Both the position numbers and the translations under genes were made by a program. DNA of 64,000 bases from an uncultured Eubacteriales bacterium (GTDB lineage Bacteria; Bacillota; Clostridia; Oscillospirales; Acutalibacteraceae). The notes under the pieces were generated by a model. The model saw only the letters and a program-made list of their open reading frames with translations. It had not been told where the DNA came from and made no database searches. This document shows positions 58,389-64,000 of this stretch, one piece after another (positions within the stretch are counted from its first letter, which is position 1; the number at the start of each line of letters is the position of its first letter). The stretch covers positions 62,001 to 126,000 of the forward strand of contig CAKVEP010000005.1 in NCBI GenBank assembly GCA_934729465.1, written 5' to 3'.

Positions 58389-58753
58389 TGAAAAATAAAC
58401 ATAATATATGGCTAAAATTAATGTATTTCGGTCATAAAATCGGATGTCATCAAATGTGGCAAAGAAGCTTCTTTATTAATGGGTATCAATTTCCTGTTTG
58501 CGCAAGATGTAGTGGAGTTCTTATAGGTGAATTTATATCGATTATTTTAATATTACTCGGAGTAAAAATTAATATTTTTATATCTATATCTCTGCTTTTA
58601 ATTATGGGATTTGACTGGTTTATACAGTATATTAACTTGATTCAATCCAATAATACCAGAAGATTAATTACAGGCTTGCTTGGCGGAATAGGCTTAACGT
58701 TTATTTATTATAATTTATTTATTTTTTTAGTTAAAGTACTCACAAAATTATAA
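58388..58753 (+). CDS. DUF2085 membrane protein
   Basis: 121 residues with three or four helices and the DUF2085 motif: GCHQMWQRSFF (about 19-29) and FPVCARCSGVLIGEF (about 37-51). The Cys/His placement suggests a metal or redox site near the membrane; the function of the family is unknown. Translationally coupled to the zinc-ribbon gene (TAATG). Confidence 0.82.
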   Translation: MKNKHNIWLKLMYFGHKIGCHQMWQRSFFINGYQFPVCARCSGVLIGEFISIILILLGVKINIFISISLLLIMGFDWFIQYINLIQSNNTRRLITGLLGGIGLTFIYYNLFIFLVKVLTKL

Positions 58754-58781
58754 ATTATTTTTTTAAGAAGGGATTAACAAT

Positions 58782-59561
58782 ATGACTATTGATAAATTTA
58801 AAAAAAACATATGTTTAAGAATTCTTTTTATTTTTTCTTTATTATTTAGTTTTTCAGTAAACACAAAAGCCGCCGAGACTGTGTCTACCGAAAAAATTAA
58901 GGTTGATTGTTTATTTTCGGTAGGTGTAGAATGCAGACCTTGTAATTATATACAAAAATATAACATGCGCTTTCAAGCTGCACCATTGGATTGGATGATG
59001 AACTACTCCTTAGACATTGTAATACATTTATTTGAAACTCAATTTTCTGACTTTTTTGAAGAAATAGAAGAAATTCCGGATAAATTCTGTGCAAATTGTA
59101 AATTTGTAAAAGATAAGAAAAATGGTATAATTTCCATACACCATTTCAATAGATATGCGCCTCTAGACGAAGAACATAAAAAATTTAGAGAAGCAATGCT
59201 AAACAGGGCTAAAAAAGTTGACAATATTTTGAAAGACTCAGATTCAATTGGATTAATTTGTAACAGGAAAGACGAAACGACAGAAAATTTAATAAATTTC
59301 GCAAGAAAATTCAGTGAAATTTATCCTAATAAAAAAATTGTACTAATTAATATAGTCCATATTCCAAATACTGAAAAGGTACATGAAAGTGTCTTGTTTG
59401 ATGAAAATAATATAAAAATTGTCCAATTTGTTTTCTCTGATATACCACACATTAAAGACCCAGTCAAATTCCCTCAATGGAAGGGCAATCAATTGGCATG
59501 GGGAGAAGTATTTAGCCGCATAGAGTTAAGCCAAAAATTTTTAAATTACAGCTTAAATTAA
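58782..59561 (+). CDS. Exported DUF1796-like putative cysteine peptidase
   Basis: 259 residues. A signal peptide (LRILFIFSLLFSFSVNTKA, cleavage near residue 31) precedes a DUF1796-type domain: FSVGVECRPCNYI with candidate nucleophile Cys51, RFQAAPLDWMMNYSLDIVI (P-x-D-W motif), then ISIHHFNRY with candidate His, and a Rossmann-like second half with SIGLICNRKDETTENL. DUF1796 members are predicted papain-like peptidases, usually cytosolic and near glycan clusters; an export signal is unusual. AAGGGA site, follows DUF2085 closely, own terminator. Confidence 0.72.
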   Translation: MTIDKFKKNICLRILFIFSLLFSFSVNTKAAETVSTEKIKVDCLFSVGVECRPCNYIQKYNMRFQAAPLDWMMNYSLDIVIHLFETQFSDFFEEIEEIPDKFCANCKFVKDKKNGIISIHHFNRYAPLDEEHKKFREAMLNRAKKVDNILKDSDSIGLICNRKDETTENLINFARKFSEIYPNKKIVLINIVHIPNTEKVHESVLFDENNIKIVQFVFSDIPHIKDPVKFPQWKGNQLAWGEVFSRIELSQKFLNYSLN

Positions 59562-59577
59562 TAAAATAACGGCATAC

Positions 59578-59614
59578 AAAAAGACCACTCTAAAATTAGA
59601 GCGGTCTTTTTTAT
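59578..59614. terminator. Bidirectional terminator
   Basis: AAAAAGACC(A)CTCTAA / TTAGAG(C)GGTCTTTTTT stem between two convergent genes, T-runs on both strands. Confidence 0.85.
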
Positions 59615-59620
59615 TTAACT

Positions 59621-60970
59621 TTATCTTGCTATAAATCTGAATTTTTGAGCATCGCTACCATTTCTATGAAAAACTTGTATATTATTTCCATTTGAAGCAT
59701 TCGCTGCCAAAACATCTAGCAACAATCCGTTACACTTCGATTCAATCGTATAGCAACCATTGCCAACATTTCTTATAAGCCACTTTTGAGCGTCACTATT
59801 ATTTTTAGAATACTGCCATACGTTGGCTCCTCGCTTTTTACTTGCTTCTGCCACATCCAAGACCTTCCCCGAACACAAAGCTTCAATTTGATAATATCCT
59901 TTACCTGTGTAACTAATTCTAAACATTTGGGCTTTACTATAATTTAAGCGGTAAAGCCACACATTGTCTTTGTTATTTTTTCCGCCTTCGCATATATCTA
60001 TCACCATGTTGTTGTCCAAAGCACTGTGTATAGTATAAACTCCTTCAGGAATTGTTTTGTATAACATATCATCAGCAATTCTACGATATCTTTCCCAATT
60101 ACCGGCAAACCTCATGCTGCGACAATTCCACGGCTTTGGTCCTGCATAATGAATAATATTAGGGTCACGATAAGCTTGTTCTTTTGTAGACCACGGCTCT
60201 GCTTTACCAAACGGTGAATTTTCAAGGTCCGGAATTAAAACATGGTTAACAGATAATTCTAAAATTCTTCCATAGCACACTGCATTTATTGCATCTTGGT
60301 CCGGGAACCACGCCACTTTTTCCCTATTAACCTTAACATCTATAAATTGGTCAAATTTCGGCTCCAAATTATCATTTCTTATTTTTTCCAAGTTCATCAG
60401 CAATACGCCACTACATATATATTGGTCTATACTTGGTATACCTATTTGAGCTGCATAAGAATGACATTGTCGTCTACTGTCAGAACTTCCTGCCATGTAA
60501 TAATTGCTCATATCTAAATTATAAAGCTCAGACAAATCTTTATTTATAATGGTATCTCCGTCTAAATAAATACATTTTTTCACATCAGGCAAAATACTTG
60601 CTAATTTTAGTCTATAATACATAGCAGTTGACCAGCTACGAGTTTCGCTTCCACTATAGCTGTTAGCCATGTCAACCAAAATAATATTATGATTTTTATA
60701 ATGTTCATTTAATGAAGAAATTTTCTCTCTGTTATATTGGTCAACACCCCCTGAAAGAATGTATATATTATAGTGAGTACTTTCTCTGGCGTTTTCGAGT
60801 ATTGACGTAATCGAAACAAGAGTTGGGTAAACGTAATTGTTATCCGTTGCATAACAAACTGGAATAGTATTAACATTATCGTATGCAGCGTTTACTTTAA
60901 ATCCAAAAGCTATTAATAAAATCGGTACAACTAGCTGCAAAAAAATAAAATCTTTAAATTTCTTTTTCAT
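59621..60970 (-). CDS. Exported GT8 glycosyltransferase with ricin-type lectin tail
   Basis: 449 residues. A signal peptide (DFIFLQLVVPILLIAFGFKVNA, to about residue 28) precedes a GT8 domain: IPVCYATDNNYVYPTLVSI, CIYLDGDTIINKDL with the DxD metal site (about 137-139), YICSGVLLMNL, WFPDQDAIN and IIHYAGPKPWN (about 283-292). The C-terminal 140 residues form a beta-trefoil with three ricin-type repeats ending QMFRISY, AQKWLIRN and AQKFRFIA. GT8 enzymes need UDP-sugars and are normally cytosolic; outside the cell only a host or prey cytosol would supply donor. GGGAGAG site. Confidence 0.88.
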   Translation of the reverse strand: MKKKFKDFIFLQLVVPILLIAFGFKVNAAYDNVNTIPVCYATDNNYVYPTLVSITSILENARESTHYNIYILSGGVDQYNREKISSLNEHYKNHNIILVDMANSYSGSETRSWSTAMYYRLKLASILPDVKKCIYLDGDTIINKDLSELYNLDMSNYYMAGSSDSRRQCHSYAAQIGIPSIDQYICSGVLLMNLEKIRNDNLEPKFDQFIDVKVNREKVAWFPDQDAINAVCYGRILELSVNHVLIPDLENSPFGKAEPWSTKEQAYRDPNIIHYAGPKPWNCRSMRFAGNWERYRRIADDMLYKTIPEGVYTIHSALDNNMVIDICEGGKNNKDNVWLYRLNYSKAQMFRISYTGKGYYQIEALCSGKVLDVAEASKKRGANVWQYSKNNSDAQKWLIRNVGNGCYTIESKCNGLLLDVLAANASNGNNIQVFHRNGSDAQKFRFIAR

Positions 60971-61041
60971 ATTTCTCTCCCATATAGCATATTTTAGTTA
61001 ACCTTATTATAAAATTAACTAATAAAAATTTTACCAACGCA

Positions 61042-61071
61042 ATTATACTATATTTTCACATTTTATGTCAA
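61042..61071 (-). promoter_or_regulatory. Promoter of the GT8-ricin gene
   Basis: On the minus strand TTGACA (61066-61071) and TATAAT (61042-61047) with an 18-bp spacer, about 70 bp upstream of the ATG. Confidence 0.7.
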
Positions 61072-61130
61072 TATACAATGATTTTTTATTATTTTGTTTT
61101 TATCCATATAATACCATTTTAATAAAATTC

Positions 61131-61159
61131 TTGACTCAAAATTGTCTTTAAGATACAAT
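61131..61159 (+). promoter_or_regulatory. Promoter of the 61195 gene
   Basis: TTGACT (61131-61136) and TACAAT (61154-61159), 17-bp spacer, 35 bp upstream of the ATG. Confidence 0.65.
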
Positions 61160-61194
61160 TAAAACAAATATTAATTTTAAGGAGTTATTTAAAA

Positions 61195-61599
61195 ATGAAA
61201 ATTAAAAATAACGTAAAAAATTTATTGTCTATATGCTTGGCTATAGAAAGTATTTTGGCGATTCCCGCTACTGCACATGCCGGATGCACATTTAGTATTG
61301 CAAAAAACTCAGATTATTTCGAAGAAAGTGAAAAACAAATTAAAAAAGAAAGATTTTTAAATTCTTTTTCTGAGTTTGTGAGTTTCTTATTGTTGAACCA
61401 AAAAAATTTTCATTATAAAGTTGATCTCAATTACATTAACAACATTGAAAATGAAATTCTTTATGTTGTTACATACCTTGAGGACTATGCTTGGATTAAA
61501 AATTATATAAAAACCAATATAGAACCCATCTCAATTAAAACTGGTACTAAAAACTCTGCTCAATATACTAAAATGATGAAAGAATTACAAAAATTGTAA
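61195..61599 (+). CDS. Small secreted protein of unknown function
   Basis: Not recognised. 134 residues: signal peptide ending ATAHA (about residue 29), then a helical, Lys/Glu/Asn-rich mature domain with FSEFVSFLLLNQ and YVVTYLEDYAWIKNY, no repeats and one Cys. AAGGAG site. It shares a transcript direction and a 55-bp gap with the nucleoside phosphorylase gene downstream, so the two are probably co-transcribed. Confidence 0.7.
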   Translation: MKIKNNVKNLLSICLAIESILAIPATAHAGCTFSIAKNSDYFEESEKQIKKERFLNSFSEFVSFLLLNQKNFHYKVDLNYINNIENEILYVVTYLEDYAWIKNYIKTNIEPISIKTGTKNSAQYTKMMKELQKL

Positions 61600-61653
61600 A
61601 ATTAGACATTATATGCTATAATATTTGTAAACGAAGTGAAAGAAGGGGCTTAA

Positions 61654-62475
61654 ATGCAAATTACCTATAATTTTTTGTTAGCTGCACATCAAAAATACGG
61701 CTCAGATGAAAGAAAAATATGCAAGGCAAGTCTTAAATGTGAACCAGAGCAAATTCAAGAAAACGTAATCATTGCTCCAACTTGGGAAGCTGATGTTTTT
61801 CTTTCACACGTTGACAGCATATCTAATGTTGCACCTAAAACGTGTCGGGGCACTATAAACGAGCTTTGTTTAAATGATAAAAAAGTGACGTTCATAACAA
61901 CAGGAATTGGGGCTTGTAATGTTTTAGATGCCACTTTAACACTTGGATGTACTCCGTGTAAAAATGTAATATTTATGGGCTCAGTTGGTGCACTGGATAA
62001 AAATATGAAAATCGGTGACATTGTAATTCCCGAATATTGTATTTGTGGGGTTGGCGCAAACAGGTATTTAACCTCAAACCCTTTTACCAATAACGACACC
62101 TTTGGAGAAAAATTTTATCCTAATGAAGATTTGAGTAACCAAGTTTTAAGTATCGCTAGAGATACTGTTAAAAATACAGATGTTAATGTACATATAGGCA
62201 AAACTTTTAGTGTGGATACTGTATTTGCTGAGTACGTTCACCTTGATGAAATTTTAAATACGGGTTGTAACTCCATAGAGATGGAAACCTCCACATTCTT
62301 TCACGCCGCTTCTATCGCTAATCTTAAAGCTGCAGCAATTTTTAGTGTTTCTGATAATACTTTCGCTAACAAGTCGCTATATAGCGGAAGAACCGAGCAT
62401 GACAAACTTAAAAAAGATAAAGTAAATTCAGAAATCGTCCCAAATATTGTTTTGAAAGCTTTAAATACAATATAA
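61654..62475 (+). CDS. Nucleoside phosphorylase-superfamily protein
   Basis: 273 residues of the PNP/UDP family: APTWEADVFL, ITTGIGACNVLDATL, FMGSVGALDKNMKIGDIVIPE (opening), HIGKTFSVDTVF, then the ribose-binding SIEMETSTFFHAA (about 207-219) and FSVSDNTF with the catalytic-type Asp (about 231). An extra 35-residue N-terminus precedes the usual start. It differs clearly from the housekeeping mtnN at 14392. Cytosolic; the substrate may be a purine nucleoside or MTA. GAAGGGG site. Confidence 0.78.
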   Translation: MQITYNFLLAAHQKYGSDERKICKASLKCEPEQIQENVIIAPTWEADVFLSHVDSISNVAPKTCRGTINELCLNDKKVTFITTGIGACNVLDATLTLGCTPCKNVIFMGSVGALDKNMKIGDIVIPEYCICGVGANRYLTSNPFTNNDTFGEKFYPNEDLSNQVLSIARDTVKNTDVNVHIGKTFSVDTVFAEYVHLDEILNTGCNSIEMETSTFFHAASIANLKAAAIFSVSDNTFANKSLYSGRTEHDKLKKDKVNSEIVPNIVLKALNTI

Positions 62476-62485
62476 AATAAAAAAC

Positions 62486-62526
62486 TCGTAAGGCTTGTGC
62501 TTAGTCTTACGGGCTTTTATTTTTTA
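62486..62526. terminator. Bidirectional terminator
   Basis: CTCGTAAG / CTTACGGG stem (one G-U) with a GC-containing loop and T-runs on both sides, between convergent genes. Confidence 0.8.
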
Positions 62527-62531
62527 ACGTT

Positions 62532-62966
62532 TTATAAATATTTTCTTAAATCTATTGCCAGTTTTTCTTCAAGATTGATAAGTCGTTTTGTAATGTCCTT
62601 AACCTTTTCTTCGGCTGCCTCATATTGATTTAAATACCTATTCAATGATTTTACTCCCATATTACAACCATCTGTAATTAAATCAGCGACGGTTTTATCA
62701 GAATCATTTATCGCAAGCTGTATGTTGGTTTTAATCCACGACATACCTTTTGCCATACTGTTAGGCTCTTTTCCGGAATCATTGTAGTCATTAAGAATCT
62801 CTCGTGTTTCATTACCTAATTTCTCATGTTCATTTTTACATTCCAATAAAATGTTTTTCATCTTTTCATCTTTCACATGCTCAATTACTGTTTCAAGAGA
62901 GCCAACCCCCATTTTAACCCCTGCATTACACTCTTTTAAAAGTTTTATTGTGTCATCATTAATCAT
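62532..62966 (-). CDS. Four-helix-bundle protein (DUF2383-like)
   Basis: 144 residues, all-helical with periodic Glu/Lys, resembling ferritin-like/DUF2383 four-helix proteins: IKLLKECNAGVKMGVGSLETVIEHV, then LLECKNEHEKLGNETREIL (E-x-x-H metal-like motif, about 44-51) and later MGVKSLNRYLNQY. It may bind metal or protect against stress; this is a family-level guess. GGAGG site. Confidence 0.6.
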   Translation of the reverse strand: MINDDTIKLLKECNAGVKMGVGSLETVIEHVKDEKMKNILLECKNEHEKLGNETREILNDYNDSGKEPNSMAKGMSWIKTNIQLAINDSDKTVADLITDGCNMGVKSLNRYLNQYEAAEEKVKDITKRLINLEEKLAIDLRKYL

Positions 62967-63065
62967 AAATTTTACCTCCGCTGAAATATTTATAAATTAT
63001 ATATTTACCAAATTACGCTAATTTATTCATTATTTCAAAGACGACAAATTTTATAGTTAAATAAA

Positions 63066-63097
63066 AAGCGCAAGACTAACTTAGATAGTCTTGCATC
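63066..63097 (-). terminator. Terminator of the LRR gene
   Basis: GCAAGACTA / TAGTCTTGC 9-bp perfect stem, then GCTTTTTATTT on the minus strand, 16 bp after the stop. Confidence 0.85.
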
Positions 63098-63112
63098 ACT
63101 TGCTAAACCTTA

Positions 63113-63832
63113 TTATTTCAGTTCACTAATATTACGAGAGTCCTTTGTCACAATTGAATAAGGACCAATTTTATTGCCAGGATGAGAGTCTTTAAAATCA
63201 GAATGAATAAATACCCTAACGTCATCTGGATTATTAAATCCAAATGCCCCGTCTTTTATCTCTTTTACATCTTTATGAGAAATAAAATTTCTAAGTTTAC
63301 TACATCCTTTAAATGCATCTTTATCAATCGAAATCACATTTCCATTTACTACAAATTGACTAAGTTCTCTACAATTTTCAAATGCACCTTTTTCAATTGT
63401 ACCTATATCACCATTTATCATTACAGTTTTAAGCTTAGTGCAATTACTAACCCAATCTAAACAAATACATTTTAAGCTACCATCATACTCTAAATTTTCT
63501 AAATTTTCGCAGTGTTCAAATTCATTTTTGTAACCATGTCTTACCGATGATGGAATTTTTAAACTCTTTAAAGATTTATTACTTCTAAAAACGCCTTGTT
63601 TAATTTTAATTACACCTTCCTTTATTATGCATTCCTCTCGCTTTTCATCAAACTCACAATTAACTTTAATCCATTCCTCATTAGTTAGTTGTTCGTCGTC
63701 CAATCGGATAGCCAACACATCAGTTTTTCCCAAAGCTTTACCTTTACATTTCATTGCATACACACTGCCACCACCTAGCGCAACCATACTTGAACAAAAT
63801 GCCAACACTCCAATAAATTTACGCAATTTCAA
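63113..63832 (-). CDS. Secreted BspA-like leucine-rich repeat protein
   Basis: 239 residues: signal peptide (LRKFIGVLAFCSSMVALGGGSVYA) then a CELEE-like opening (QLTNEEWIKVNCEFD) and about five LRR_5/BspA-type repeats with the pattern I-x-x-x-A-F-x-x-C-x-x-L (GTIEKGAFENCRELSQFVV, SIDKDAFKGCSKLRNFI). Such proteins sit on the surface or are secreted and bind host or bacterial ligands in oral and gut bacteria. No wall anchor is visible. TTG start, AAAGGGG site. Confidence 0.85.
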   Translation of the reverse strand: MKLRKFIGVLAFCSSMVALGGGSVYAMKCKGKALGKTDVLAIRLDDEQLTNEEWIKVNCEFDEKREECIIKEGVIKIKQGVFRSNKSLKSLKIPSSVRHGYKNEFEHCENLENLEYDGSLKCICLDWVSNCTKLKTVMINGDIGTIEKGAFENCRELSQFVVNGNVISIDKDAFKGCSKLRNFISHKDVKEIKDGAFGFNNPDDVRVFIHSDFKDSHPGNKIGPYSIVTKDSRNISELK

Positions 63833-63864
63833 AATACATTCCCCTTTACTTTATAACATAATTA

Positions 63865-63893
63865 ACTATAGTATAATATTTTTGATTTGTCAA
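63865..63893 (-). promoter_or_regulatory. Promoter of the LRR gene
   Basis: On the minus strand TTGACA (63888-63893) and TATAGT (63865-63870), 17-bp spacer, about 33 bp before the TTG start. Confidence 0.7.
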
Positions 63894-64000
63894 CGTTTTT
63901 TACAACTAAATATTTGTTTTCCTACCACATGTCCTAACGTGACTTGTTTATCAGGCGCTGTTAAGCAGACACTAGGTTTCGCTATCGGACGAGTTTTCTT
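63890..64000 (-). CDS. Possible 3' end of a gene running in from the right edge
   Basis: The minus-strand frame is open from the window edge to a TGA at 63890-63892 (36 codons) and is clearly richer in G and C than the flanks, while the other minus frames have early stops. The translation ends GHVVGKQIFSCKKR. It would overlap the -35 of the LRR promoter. Too short to identify; it could also be non-coding. Confidence 0.25.
   Translation of the reverse strand, partial: KKTRPIAKPSVCLTAPDKQVTLGHVVGKQIFSCKKR

Noticed and set aside
1..64000. Insertion sequences, integrases or direct-repeat attachment sites
   Set aside because: No transposase or recombinase motif was found in any supported frame, and the tRNA gene has no visible duplicate of its 3' end in the window.

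Overview
The window is low-GC DNA from a spore-forming Clostridia bacterium (Firmicutes). This is inferred from gene content: yqfC/yqfD, ylbJ, spoIIR and bofA (sporulation), mutS2, rqcH, the ydbS/ydbT PH-domain pair, a tarI/tarJ/licD wall-polymer cluster, AT-rich codons and frequent TTG/GTG starts with strong Shine-Dalgarno sites. I cannot name the genus.

Layout. 1-6.7 kb (minus strand) is a cell-surface glycopolymer operon: CDP-ribitol synthesis (tarI, tarJ), a LicD phosphotransferase, two GT2 and one GT4 glycosyltransferases and the start of a polymerase-like membrane protein. 6.7-43 kb is a housekeeping and sporulation core, mostly on the minus strand: mfd, pth, prs, a short glmU, rpsI-rplM, mtnN, ydbS/ydbT, mutS2, recO, era, dgkA, ybeY, yqfD/yqfC, ylbJ, a divergent Clp-like AAA+ protein, corA, spoIIR, the znuA/C/B zinc importer, a Nudix hydrolase, tRNA-Ile2(CAU), rqcH, a Nif3-like protein, trmK, secG, rnr and yaaL-bofA. 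Two oddities sit in this core: an orphan RiPP-precursor-like gene (34.5 kb) and a degenerate tRNA-like sequence (39.2 kb).

43-64 kb is an accessory region of short transcription units, many coding for exported proteins. It holds a CPBP protease next to a broken double-glycine peptide gene, a eukaryote-like kinase, an amidase-holin pair, an orphan GT-A glycosyltransferase, and three tandem 174-bp copies of a secreted mini-peptide gene. The peptide genes are followed by a membrane protein whose C-terminus looks like the Spo0A DNA-binding domain. Next come a TrpX-like ABC importer behind a Trp-codon attenuator plus a second Trp-ending leader ORF, a wrecked tryptophanyl-tRNA synthetase remnant led by a signal peptide, a signal-peptide-bearing PLP decarboxylase, an RHS/WapA-like N-terminal fragment, an exported DUF1796 putative cysteine peptidase, an exported GT8 glycosyltransferase with a ricin-type lectin tail, a second nucleoside phosphorylase and a BspA-like leucine-rich-repeat protein.

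The strongest candidates for something new are the peptide-array plus 7-TM/Spo0A_C regulator locus (49.3-51.2 kb), which looks like a one-component peptide-sensing circuit, and the group of enzymes that are normally cytosolic but carry export signals (54-61 kb), which suggests host- or neighbour-directed effectors. All functional statements rest on sequence reading and family knowledge; no searches were run.
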